Source: CAZGWJ01 sp964529445
GTDB lineage: Bacteria > Oederibacteriota > Muellerivitia > Muellerivitales > Muellerivitaceae
Length of the DNA stretch: 12,398 nt
Assembly (NCBI GenBank): GCA_964529445.1
Contig: CAZGWJ010000078.1
Coordinates: 1-12,398 of the forward strand
Reading direction: 5' to 3'
Shown here in pieces: positions 6,204 to 12,398 of the stretch. The position numbers and the translations under genes are program-made. Each line of letters starts with the position of its first letter. Positions within the stretch are counted from its first letter, which is position 1. The notes below the pieces were generated by a model that saw nothing but the letters and a program-made list of their open reading frames with translations, ran no database searches and had not been told where the DNA came from.

Positions 6204-7301
6204 ATGAAAACCGGTGATGATCGTGACGGACCCATGAATCCCATCCCGCTGCAACCTTCGGGTTTCAATCTCGGAGGCTGGCTTTCCCAATCCCCGCTGA
6301 CCGACCGCCATGCGGAGCGGTTCATCGTGCCCGAGGATATCCACCGGATCGCCGCCTGGGGCTTCAATTCCGTGAGATTGCCCGTGGATGCCGAGTGGCT
6401 TTTCCAGGGGGGAGGGCGTGGTCATTTGGATGCCCGGCGCTTCGATTTCGTCCTGAAAGCGTTGGGCTGGATGAAGAATGCAGGGCTTCATGTGATGCTC
6501 GATGTCCACGAAACGCCCTGGCATTCCTTCGCCCGTCCCCAGCAGCACGATCTCTGGTTGGATCCGGATTCCTTGGCGGCCTACACCCGTCAAAGCGTCG
6601 AACTGGTTTCCCGCCTCAAGGGTTGGAATGCACCCCTCTGGATCGACGTGCTCAACGAGCCCGTGGCCAAGGATCCCTCGGATTGGCACAAGGTCCTGGA
6701 GGTCTTGGTGCCAGCCCTGCGGGAGGCGGACCCGGCCCGGACCCTCGTCCTTGAGAGCGCGCAATGGGGACACGTTTCCCACCTGGAGGCCCTGGCCGAT
6801 GCCGTGGGCGGCGAGGGACTTGTTTTGAGCTTCCATTTTTACGAACCCCTTTTCATCACCCACCAACATGCCCGCTGGTGGAAGGAAGGTAAACCTTATA
6901 CCGAGGACGTTCCCTATCCGGGTCCCGTTCCGAAGGTGGAGGAATACCTCTCCCGGCCGGACCTGCCCCCCGAAACTCGCGGGAAGATCGAGGAGCAAAA
7001 GGGCCGCTATTGGGACAAGAAGTCCCTGAGGGAACTTCTGGCACCCGTTGTGGGTCTGATCCGTAAGGGGTTCACGTTGAACTGCGGCGAGTTTGGCGTG
7101 ATCCAGGAGGCACCGAACGCCACGCGCTTGAATTGGACCCGGGACATGCTGGAACTGTTCGCGGAATCGGGCGTGGGCTGGCATTATTGGACCTATCGCG
7201 CGATGGATTTCGGCGTTTGCGACGGGCCTTATCCTTCCGACCGGGAATTTCTTCGTGCCGATCTTCTGGAAATCCTGAAGAAGGGAGTCGTGATCCCATG
7301 A
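6204..7301 (+). CDS. Glycoside hydrolase family 5 (cellulase-like beta-glycanase/beta-glucosidase)
   Basis: A (beta/alpha)8-barrel retaining glycoside hydrolase of 365 residues. The barrel begins at GFNLGGWL (20-27). NEP (151-153) supplies the acid/base E152, and CGEFG (294-298) supplies the nucleophile E296. Conserved partners are R58 in SVRLP, LDVHETPW (99-106), HFYEPLFITH (211-220) and WHYW at about 326-329. Both catalytic glutamates are present, so the enzyme should be active on a beta-linked glucan, mannan or glucoside. There is no signal peptide with either start, so it should be cytoplasmic or leave by another route. Start choice is uncertain: ATG 6204 and ATG 6234 (10 codons later) both lack a clear ribosome binding site. 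Its stop overlaps the next start as ATGA. Confidence 0.92.
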   Translation: MKTGDDRDGPMNPIPLQPSGFNLGGWLSQSPLTDRHAERFIVPEDIHRIAAWGFNSVRLPVDAEWLFQGGGRGHLDARRFDFVLKALGWMKNAGLHVMLDVHETPWHSFARPQQHDLWLDPDSLAAYTRQSVELVSRLKGWNAPLWIDVLNEPVAKDPSDWHKVLEVLVPALREADPARTLVLESAQWGHVSHLEALADAVGGEGLVLSFHFYEPLFITHQHARWWKEGKPYTEDVPYPGPVPKVEEYLSRPDLPPETRGKIEEQKGRYWDKKSLRELLAPVVGLIRKGFTLNCGEFGVIQEAPNATRLNWTRDMLELFAESGVGWHYWTYRAMDFGVCDGPYPSDREFLRADLLEILKKGVVIP

Positions 7302-9550
7302 AGGTGCGAGTGTGCGTCGCGTTCCTGGCGTTGCTTCTTGTGTTCGGTTCCGGTTGCGCCCCGAAAGCGCGAGTGCGTCCTGGAGAGGGTGGAATACCCG
7401 GCCCTTCCATCGCCGACCCGAGGAAGCCGGTTTCCCCTGACGAGTACCAGGTATCACTCGCGGTCATCGAGGGCAAGGCGTTCACCCGGAAGAACGCGGA
7501 TCATTTCATGACGGTGGCCCAGTATCGCTTCAACCAGGGGGATTTCAAGGCCGCGTTGGAGACCTACCAGACGGTGGTGGCCGCCGCGACAGGGGGTCCT
7601 GCCAATGCCCGCGCACAGTACATGGTGGGCCATTGCTATTACGAACTGCGCCAATATCTTCCCGCCCTCTCGGCATTCCACAAGGCCCAGTCGCAGTTCC
7701 CGGGTACCTCGCCGGGAGTTTCGTCGCGGCAAATGACTGATTTCGTACTCCAATACGCACTCTCAACGGCCGAATTGCGTTCCTTCCTGGAGAACTATCC
7801 CGATTCCCCGGCCCGTTGCACGGCGCTTTTCCAGTTGGGGCGCCGCGAATCGGAGGATCGCTTGGGAGGGGAGGCGGTGGAAAGTCTCAAGCGGTTCGTT
7901 CAGGAATGCCCCCAGGATCCATCCGTCCCTGCGGCGCGGCTTCTCCTGGTCGATTGGGAGAACCGCAAGCAGGGTGGCAAGACCCGGATCGGCGTCCTGG
8001 TACCGCGCACCGGACGGCTTGCGGGCCTGGGCGCCTCCGTCCTCAATGGCGTGAACCTGGCCCTGGAGGATGCGACCGGCGGGTCGCCTGAAAGCGCACC
8101 TGAACTGGTGGTCAAGGATTCCCGGGGCGACGCCGTGGAAGCCGCTCGGGCCTTCAAGGCATTCGTCCAGGAGGGGGGTGTCCAGATCGTGATCGGCCCC
8201 CTCACCAAGGAGGCCATCGGCGCCGTGGCGCCGATGGCCAACGAGCTTCGCATCCCCTTCATCTCGCCCGCGGCGAGTCGGGAGGGGTTTTCCGCCCTGG
8301 GCCCTTATTATTTCCGGAACAGCATGACGAACGAGTTGCAGGGTCGTGCGATGGCCCGTTATGCGATGGGCTCCCTCGGGCTCAAGCGTTTCGCGGTCCT
8401 GTCGCCGGAGGACGGTTACGGGGAGACGCTCGCCCAATCCTTCATGCAGGAGGTGGCCGCCCGCGGGGGCACCGTCACGGCCTGGCACACCTATTTCCCG
8501 AATACGAGCGATTTCAAGAGGCCCATCCTGGAATTGGGCGGCTTCGATCCCACGGACCAGAAAGAGAACGAGCGGGAGAACAGCCGGCGGAGCCAGCAGT
8601 TGGAATATTCGCTCCAGAAGGAGATGCGGAAGCTCCTGATGTCCTACTCGGCGGCCTCGAACACGGGCAACGCCGTGGCGCTGGTCCCCCTTCCCGAGGG
8701 GCTCACGAACACGCCTTGTCCATCCATCGCGCCGGACGTGCGGCGTGTCCTGGAATCGGCCCTTGCGGAGGCGACCCGGATGACCCTTCGCAAGGAGGAT
8801 CTCGTGGAACAGGCGCTCTCCCGTCTTCCGGATGATGTGCAGGGAACCACGCTTCCGGCAAGGGCCGAGGATTGGGCTGAAGTGCTCGCCGAGCTCCAGG
8901 CATCCCTCCTGTTGACCGGTCGCATCGTGGAGACGGATTCGCCCGATGAATGGGGCAGGGACTCGACCTGGGATTACTCGATCGAACTGGAGGCCTGGTG
9001 GCAGGATCCCCGGTCCGGAAAGATGCGGAACATCAAGAGTCGCCTGGCCCACGCCCTCTACAAGGCGCCCGAGATCATCCGCCGGCCCATGAACTACCAG
9101 GCCCTCTATCTTCCGGCCCATACGCGTGAACTGAGTCTCCTGATGACGCAGATCCGGTTCTATGACCTGGATCCCGTGCTCCTGGGTGGGCACCTCTGGG
9201 AGGATCGCTCGGTCCTGAAGGAGGGGGGCGACTGGCCCAAAGGCGCCTACCTGGTCTCGGGATTCTACGTCGACAGCCCGGACGGGGACGTGCAGGGTTT
9301 CGTCCACCGGTACCAGACGAAATACGCCTCCAAGCCCGACCTCCTGGCGGCCCAGGCCTACGACGCCATGCGGCTGGTCCTCAAGGCTTCCAACGGGGCC
9401 TTGGGAGGCGAGGAGGTGAGGCGACGCCTCTCGGCCATCAACGGTTTCCGCGGCGTGAGCGGGGACACGTCCTTCAACGGGGGCGGCGAGGCCGAGAAAA
9501 AGGTCCCGATCCTCAAGATCGAGAACGGCCGCTTCCAGCAAGTGCAATAA
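7298..9550 (+). CDS. LpoA-like lipoprotein: TPR-like domain plus periplasmic-binding domain split by an insertion
   Basis: A 750-residue protein beginning with a lipoprotein signal (MKVRVCVAFLALLLVFGSGC, lipid-carrying Cys20; the lipobox has Gly at -3, which is not the usual Leu). Residues about 62-225 are TPR-like helices (YRFNQGDFKAALETY, then YYELRQYLPALSAFHKAQ). From 229 it is a Peripla_BP_6/LivJ-type fold: RIGVLVPRTGRLAGLG, IVIGPLTKEAIGAVAP, FISPAAS. A stretch at about 417-598 interrupts this fold, which resumes with QALYLPAHTRELSLLMTQI and continues to the C-terminus. TPR-like plus binding-protein fold is the layout of LpoA, the outer-membrane activator of a peptidoglycan synthase, so an envelope or cell-wall role is more likely than amino-acid uptake: no ABC transporter genes are nearby. 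ATG 7298 is chosen for the signal peptide and the ATGA overlap with GH5; the frame extends back to 7133. Confidence 0.88.
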   Translation: MKVRVCVAFLALLLVFGSGCAPKARVRPGEGGIPGPSIADPRKPVSPDEYQVSLAVIEGKAFTRKNADHFMTVAQYRFNQGDFKAALETYQTVVAAATGGPANARAQYMVGHCYYELRQYLPALSAFHKAQSQFPGTSPGVSSRQMTDFVLQYALSTAELRSFLENYPDSPARCTALFQLGRRESEDRLGGEAVESLKRFVQECPQDPSVPAARLLLVDWENRKQGGKTRIGVLVPRTGRLAGLGASVLNGVNLALEDATGGSPESAPELVVKDSRGDAVEAARAFKAFVQEGGVQIVIGPLTKEAIGAVAPMANELRIPFISPAASREGFSALGPYYFRNSMTNELQGRAMARYAMGSLGLKRFAVLSPEDGYGETLAQSFMQEVAARGGTVTAWHTYFPNTSDFKRPILELGGFDPTDQKENERENSRRSQQLEYSLQKEMRKLLMSYSAASNTGNAVALVPLPEGLTNTPCPSIAPDVRRVLESALAEATRMTLRKEDLVEQALSRLPDDVQGTTLPARAEDWAEVLAELQASLLLTGRIVETDSPDEWGRDSTWDYSIELEAWWQDPRSGKMRNIKSRLAHALYKAPEIIRRPMNYQALYLPAHTRELSLLMTQIRFYDLDPVLLGGHLWEDRSVLKEGGDWPKGAYLVSGFYVDSPDGDVQGFVHRYQTKYASKPDLLAAQAYDAMRLVLKASNGALGGEEVRRRLSAINGFRGVSGDTSFNGGGEAEKKVPILKIENGRFQQVQ

Positions 9551-9557
9551 CACCGAA

Positions 9558-9584
9558 TTACCGCGAAGGCGCGAAGACGCGAAG
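9558..9584 (+). repeat. CGCGAAGR repeat, left arm
   Basis: After TTAC come three tandem 8-bp units: CGCGAAGG, CGCGAAGA, CGCGAAG. The reverse complement of the arm at 9672-9700 has the same structure (TTAAC, then CGCGAAGA, CGCGAAGG, TCGCGAAG), with the order of the unit-end bases changed. The two arms could pair as one large hairpin. Confidence 0.8.
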
Positions 9585-9671
9585 CGAGATTTTGATTCGA
9601 GGACCCGTAAGACGATTTGAGGATGGAAACCATAAGGCCGTTGCAGTACGGTTCTAAAATAACAGGTCTTT

Positions 9672-9700
9672 CTTCGCGACCTTCGCGTCTTCGCGGTTAA
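9672..9700 (-). repeat. CGCGAAGR repeat, right arm
   Basis: Read on the - strand this is TTAAC followed by three CGCGAAG units, inverted relative to the copy at 9558-9584. It ends 10 bp before the hisS start, so it would be in the hisS leader if transcription begins upstream. Confidence 0.8.
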
Positions 9701-9710
9701 GGGGTGTTTT

Positions 9711-11045
9711 ATGGGCGACGAGAACAAGATCCATCCGCCGAAGGGCATGCGGGACTGGGCCCCGAAAGAGACCCTGCTCCGCCAGCGCCTCATGGATTCC
9801 ATCGCGCGCTCCTACCGTCTCTACGGTTTCGCTCCCATCGACACGCCCGCCCTCGAGAACATCGAGGTCCTTCTGGGAAAAGGCGGCGGCGAGAACGAGA
9901 AGCTTCTCTTCAAGGTCCTGAAGCGCGGCGAAGAATTGGAAAGGGCCGCGCCGGGGGATTGGGCCGATCTGGGACTTCGATTCGACCTCACCGTTCCTCT
10001 CGCCCGCTACGTGGCCAATCACCTGAACGATCTGCCCAAGGTCTTCCGCTGTTACCACATGGCCCCCGTCTGGCGGGCCGACAAGCCCCAGAAGGGCCGT
10101 TACCGCGAGTTCTACCAATGCGACATCGACATCGTGGGGGCTTCCTCCTCCGCCTATGAGGTCGAGATCCTGACGGCTTCCGAACGGGCCCTGAATTCCC
10201 TGGGGGTCGGCCAGGTGCGGATGCGTCTTTCCGACAAACGCCTCCTGCCCCAGGTCCTGAAGGCGTTGGGCGTGGGCCCGACGGCCGTCCCCGGGGTCTG
10301 CACGGCCCTTGACAAGCTGGACAAGAAGGACGCTGCTGCCGTGATGGACGAGGTCAAGGGATTGGTTCCCGATGTCGCGGTATTCCACAAGGTCCGCGAA
10401 TGGGTGATGGGGATGAAGACCGGCGAGGCGGTTCGCCTGGTGCCGGAGGAGTTCATGGCGGCCCTGGGAAGCCATGACGCGGACCTCAAGGCCGTGCTCG
10501 ACAACCTCTGGAAGATCGCCGAGGAATGCCGGCAGGTGAATCCCCGGACCTCCGTCGAGTTCGATCCCCTCCTGGTTCGGGGCATGGATTATTACACGGG
10601 TCCGGTCTTCGAGGCGGCCCTGGAAGGCGCGGCTTTCTCGGTCGGCGGCGGCGGACGTTACGACGGTCTCATCGGTCTCTTTGCGGGACGTTCGATCCCG
10701 GCCGTGGGATTCTCCATCGGGTTCGAGCGCATCCTGTCCGTCCTCCTGGAGAAAGAGGGCGCGGTCCCGGTCCTGAGCCCCAAGGTGTTTTTGGCGAACC
10801 ACGGCCAGGGGGATCTCGAGGTCCAGCGAGTGGCCGAATGGTTGAGGTGCGAGGGGGTTCCCGTCGAGGCCTCCTATATGAAGGACGGAATGGGCGCCCA
10901 GATGAAGGCCGCCGAGGCTTCGGGGGCCGTGTACGCGGTGAAGGGGTTCGACGCGGACCGGAAGGTCCTGCAGGTGCGCCGGATCGCCGACCGCCAGGAC
11001 GTCGAGATGACCGTGGAGCAGTTGAAACACGCCTTGTCGTTATGA
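9711..11045 (+). CDS. hisS: Histidyl-tRNA synthetase
   Basis: A 444-residue class II synthetase that charges tRNA-His in the cytoplasm. The family signatures are present in order: KGMRDWAP (11-18), RFDLTVPLARY (80-90), motif 2 with FRCYHMAPVWRADKPQKGR (102-120) and REFYQCDID (122-130). These are followed by the histidine-binding signature LVRGMDYYTGPVFE (288-301), GGGGRYDGL (312-320), and motif 3 GFSIGFERI (333-341). The C-terminal anticodon-binding domain (about 355-444) is complete. ATG 9711 follows AAGGGG by 6 nt. The stop is 12 bp before the next gene, so the two are probably cotranscribed. Confidence 0.97.
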   Translation: MGDENKIHPPKGMRDWAPKETLLRQRLMDSIARSYRLYGFAPIDTPALENIEVLLGKGGGENEKLLFKVLKRGEELERAAPGDWADLGLRFDLTVPLARYVANHLNDLPKVFRCYHMAPVWRADKPQKGRYREFYQCDIDIVGASSSAYEVEILTASERALNSLGVGQVRMRLSDKRLLPQVLKALGVGPTAVPGVCTALDKLDKKDAAAVMDEVKGLVPDVAVFHKVREWVMGMKTGEAVRLVPEEFMAALGSHDADLKAVLDNLWKIAEECRQVNPRTSVEFDPLLVRGMDYYTGPVFEAALEGAAFSVGGGGRYDGLIGLFAGRSIPAVGFSIGFERILSVLLEKEGAVPVLSPKVFLANHGQGDLEVQRVAEWLRCEGVPVEASYMKDGMGAQMKAAEASGAVYAVKGFDADRKVLQVRRIADRQDVEMTVEQLKHALSL

Positions 11046-11057
11046 AGGGTCGTCAAG

Positions 11058-11831
11058 ATGGGGAAACCGTTCGTCGGTAGTCTATGCTTGTTCTTGTTCT
11101 GTCTTGCCCCTCCGTCATATCCTCGGGTCCAGTCTATGGCGCCCATCCTAGCCTCCTCGGCCGCCAAAGACTCTTTTCCCGCCTTCGTGTTCTGGAAAAT
11201 AGACGAAACAAAGCACGGTTCCTTCGAGGTCCGTAAAGACGGAACCGTCGAACGCGATCCCAGGATGTATGGGAGCGTCTCGATCGATCGGGTTTCGGCA
11301 CGAAGCGGGATCTTCTGGCCTGAAGCTGGTTACTCAAGTGGAAAAGTGGGGAAAAGCGTAGAAATTGTTTCACCCAATGGTCGGTGGGGCATCAAAACGG
11401 AGGGTGTCCTCACTTTTGCCGACGATTTGAACAACGTATTCCTTGTTGTTCGGGACATTAAAACCGACCGGGTGATCAAGAAAGCGATCCCAGCCAACAG
11501 CATGGGAACGATGTATCCCCTGTTCTGGCATCCGACGAGCCGCTGGTTTTATTTCATGGTCATGATGGGAAACGAAAAGGATCGTTCTTTCGGTTTGTGG
11601 CAATACGACTTGGTTGGCAAGGGTTTCGTGTTCATCGGAGAGACGGATGGAAGGGCGTTCCTAGCACCGGACGGCAAGTGGTTGATTTGGGAGACGGGGC
11701 GCTTGATGGACGAGCACCCGCCAGGCGACGGGCGGATCAGCATCCAGATCATGGCCTTCCATATCGTGGAGGGCGTCAGTTACAGAATCACAACGGCGGA
11801 TGCGATCCATCTTTTCTGTGAGTGGAAATAG
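11058..11831 (+). CDS. Exported beta-propeller-like protein, unknown function
   Basis: A 257-residue protein that I cannot name. Residues 1-19 are hydrophobic after a Lys (MGKPFVGSLCLFLFCLAPPS) and fit a signal peptide. The rest shows spaced motifs of a TolB/WD40-like propeller: VEIVSPNGRWGI (101-112), LFWHPTSRWFYF (145-156), LWQYDL (170-175) and FLAPDGKWLIWE (191-202). There are too few blades for a closed propeller, so it may be partial or a divergent lone domain. The start follows GAAGGG (11044-11049) at 8 nt. Codon use looks less GC-biased at third positions than in hisS and aspS, with many AAA, GAA, ATT and TTT codons. It separates two tRNA-synthetase genes that are often adjacent in bacteria, which together with the composition suggests later arrival. 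Confidence 0.75.
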   Translation: MGKPFVGSLCLFLFCLAPPSYPRVQSMAPILASSAAKDSFPAFVFWKIDETKHGSFEVRKDGTVERDPRMYGSVSIDRVSARSGIFWPEAGYSSGKVGKSVEIVSPNGRWGIKTEGVLTFADDLNNVFLVVRDIKTDRVIKKAIPANSMGTMYPLFWHPTSRWFYFMVMMGNEKDRSFGLWQYDLVGKGFVFIGETDGRAFLAPDGKWLIWETGRLMDEHPPGDGRISIQIMAFHIVEGVSYRITTADAIHLFCEWK

Positions 11832-11840
11832 GAAAGGGCT

Positions 11841-11854
11841 CCGGGATTCCCCGG
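11841..11854 (+). terminator. Possible weak terminator after the propeller-like gene
   Basis: CCGGG (11841-11845) and CCCGG (11850-11854) form a 5-bp GC-only stem with loop ATTC, 9 bp after the stop codon. No clear T-run follows, so termination is doubtful. Confidence 0.3.
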
Positions 11855-11869
11855 TGGATTGATGTATTC

Positions 11870-11893
11870 CTTCGTGTCTTCGTGCCTTCGTGG
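11870..11893 (-). repeat. CACGAAGR repeat (A/T-substituted relative of the CGCGAAGR arms)
   Basis: On the + strand this is three CTTCGTG units (CTTCGTGT, CTTCGTGC, CTTCGTGG), then TTCAATTTT. Read on the - strand it is AATTGAAC followed by CACGAAG units. It has the same 8-bp period and unit order as the arms at 9558 and 9672, with CG replaced by CA at one position. It has no matching inverted partner nearby. Confidence 0.75.
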
Positions 11894-11922
11894 TTCAATT
11901 TTGGCCTTTCCTTTGTTATGAT
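11894..11922 (+). promoter_or_regulatory. Promoter for aspS, with its -35 at the repeat edge
   Basis: TTCAAT (11894-11899) and TATGAT (11917-11922) are 17 bp apart. The -35 is the AT-rich tail of the adjacent repeat. Transcription would start near 11929, at the foot of the GC-rich hairpin. Confidence 0.55.
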
Positions 11923-11929
11923 ACGCCGT

Positions 11930-11963
11930 CCCGGGGGATCGACCTCCCGGGCTTTTCTATTTT
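11930..11963 (+). promoter_or_regulatory. Terminator-like hairpin in the aspS leader (possible attenuator)
   Basis: CCCGGGGG (11930-11937) pairs with CCTCCCGGG (11943-11951), with a 5-nt loop ATCGA and one bulged T. It is followed by CTTTTCTATTTT (11952-11963). It lies between the predicted start of transcription and the aspS ribosome binding site (GAAGGGG, 11964-11970). It may be an attenuator, a 5' protective hairpin, or a terminator of the upstream unit. Confidence 0.55.
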
Positions 11964-11977
11964 GAAGGGGTGCGAAC

Positions 11978-12398
11978 GTGGCTGACCTGATGGGAGACTG
12001 GAAACGGACCCACACGTGCGGGGACCTGCGCGCAAGCGACGTGGGGAAGGAAGTCCTCCTCATGGGTTGGGTCCACCACCGCCGCGACCACGGCGGGTTG
12101 GTGTTCGTCGACCTGCGGGACCGCTACGGAGTGACCCAAGTGGTCTTTGACCCCCAGTTGGCCGACAAGTCCCACAAACAGTCCCACCTCATCCGCAACG
12201 AGTGGGTACTGGCCGTGAAGGGAAGCGTCACCCCCCGTCCCGAGGGCACCGTGAACGCCAAGATCGGCACCGGCGAGGTCGAGATCCGCTGTACCGAGGT
12301 CAAGGTCTTGAATCCCTCCAAGACGCCCGTGTTCCCCATCGAGGACGACGTGGACGTGTCGGAGGAGACCCGCCTCGAGTACCGATACCTGGACCTGC
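11978..12398 (+). CDS. aspS: Aspartyl-tRNA synthetase, N-terminal part (cut by window edge)
   Basis: The first 140 codons of a class II aspartyl-tRNA synthetase, running off the window. The OB-fold anticodon-binding domain is clear: RTHTCGDLRASDVGKEV, then LMGWVHHRRDHGGLVFVDLRD and YGVTQVVFDP, followed by VKGSVTPRPEGTVN. The segment ends with EETRLEYRYLDL, which leads into motif 1 in the family. GTG 11978 is chosen as start because GAAGGGG lies 7 nt upstream; ATG 11990, four codons later, is the alternative. The catalytic core and the residues that decide between tRNA-Asp only and tRNA-Asp/Asn charging are only partly present or absent, so discrimination cannot be judged. Confidence 0.96.
   Translation, partial: MADLMGDWKRTHTCGDLRASDVGKEVLLMGWVHHRRDHGGLVFVDLRDRYGVTQVVFDPQLADKSHKQSHLIRNEWVLAVKGSVTPRPEGTVNAKIGTGEVEIRCTEVKVLNPSKTPVFPIEDDVDVSEETRLEYRYLDL

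Larger units (their letters stand above)
9551..9710. other. Intergenic region with inverted 8-bp-unit repeats
   Basis: These 160 bp between the lipoprotein and hisS hold no gene. They are framed by inverted arms at 9558-9584 and 9672-9700. The middle part contains a small hairpin (CCGT at 9638-9641, ACGG at 9648-9651). I see no convincing promoter for hisS. The end of the right arm (TTAAGGGG, 9697-9704) doubles as the hisS ribosome binding site, 6 nt from the ATG. Confidence 0.7.

Noticed and set aside
7133..7297. N-terminal extension of the lipoprotein
   Set aside because: It lies inside GH5. Starting at 7298 gives a proper lipoprotein signal peptide with Cys20.
6045..7457. 470-codon open frame on the - strand opposite GH5
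   Set aside because: It would end inside the lysine-peptide frame and cross a strong terminator. GH5 catalytic residues on the + strand decide the matter.
7298..9550. Amino-acid ABC transporter binding protein
   Set aside because: The binding-protein fold is real, but no permease or ATPase gene is adjacent. The TPR-like N-terminus and large insertion do not fit a simple transport receptor.
9558..9700. CRISPR array
   Set aside because: The units are 8 bp with no spacers, the arms are inverted, and no cas genes are nearby.
9558..9700. Insertion-sequence remnant
   Set aside because: There is no transposase fragment and no clear target duplication. The arms are internally tandem, unlike IS ends. 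A small non-autonomous unit remains possible and is reported as a question.
7763..9802. 679-codon open frame on the - strand, antisense to the lipoprotein and the start of hisS
   Set aside because: It is the antisense shadow of a GC-rich gene. It shows no domain, signal peptide or ribosome binding site and would run across the repeat region, while the + strand encodes recognisable domains.
9654..11030. 458-codon open frame on the - strand opposite hisS
   Set aside because: hisS on the + strand has every family motif. The antisense product has low-complexity composition with no recognisable fold.

Overview
The window is GC-rich bacterial DNA that is densely packed, with every gene I can support on the + strand. 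Shine-Dalgarno sites are clear, ATG and GTG starts are both used, and several promoters look like the sigma-70 consensus. An envelope-associated lipoprotein with an LpoA-like layout (TPR-like part, then a periplasmic-binding fold) suggests a two-membrane bacterium. A protein that resembles, from memory, an uncharacterised family seen in Planctomycetes-type genomes, together with dispersed CRCGAAGR repeats, suggests an uncultured or little-studied phylum. I cannot name the taxon.

Layout. (1) 1-428: C-terminal part of a SAM methyltransferase, cut by the window edge. (2) 469-4022: a consensus promoter, then a three-gene unit: an exported TPR protein, a family 2 glycosyltransferase, and a large conserved protein with a GHQP...H motif that is distantly BshC-like in organisation. 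(3) 4032-5915: an extended -10 promoter, then a second SAM methyltransferase, dUTPase (dut, joined by an ATGA overlap) and a single-pass membrane protein of unknown function. (4) 5920-6138: a self-contained unit with a near-perfect promoter, a 5' hairpin, a strong ribosome binding site, a 14-residue peptide MAKKKKKVAKKKKK, and a textbook terminator with a GAAA tetraloop. This is the most unusual item in the window. (5) 6204-9550: a family 5 glycoside hydrolase overlapping by ATGA with a 750-residue lipoprotein, whose binding-protein domain is split by an insertion of about 180 residues. (6) 9551-9710: an intergenic element with inverted arms made of 8-bp CGCGAAGR units. (7) 9711-12398: hisS, an exported beta-propeller-like protein, a second CACGAAGR-type repeat that touches the aspS promoter, and the 5' part of aspS.

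How the genes fit together: the housekeeping genes (dut, hisS, aspS) are mixed with envelope or surface-polymer genes (glycosyltransferase, methyltransferases, TPR protein, GH5, lipoprotein). There is no phage, IS, CRISPR, rRNA or tRNA gene that I can see. The points that deserve a second look are the lysine peptide transcript, the nested-domain lipoprotein, the uncharacterised BshC-like protein, and the repeat family flanking hisS and its downstream gene.
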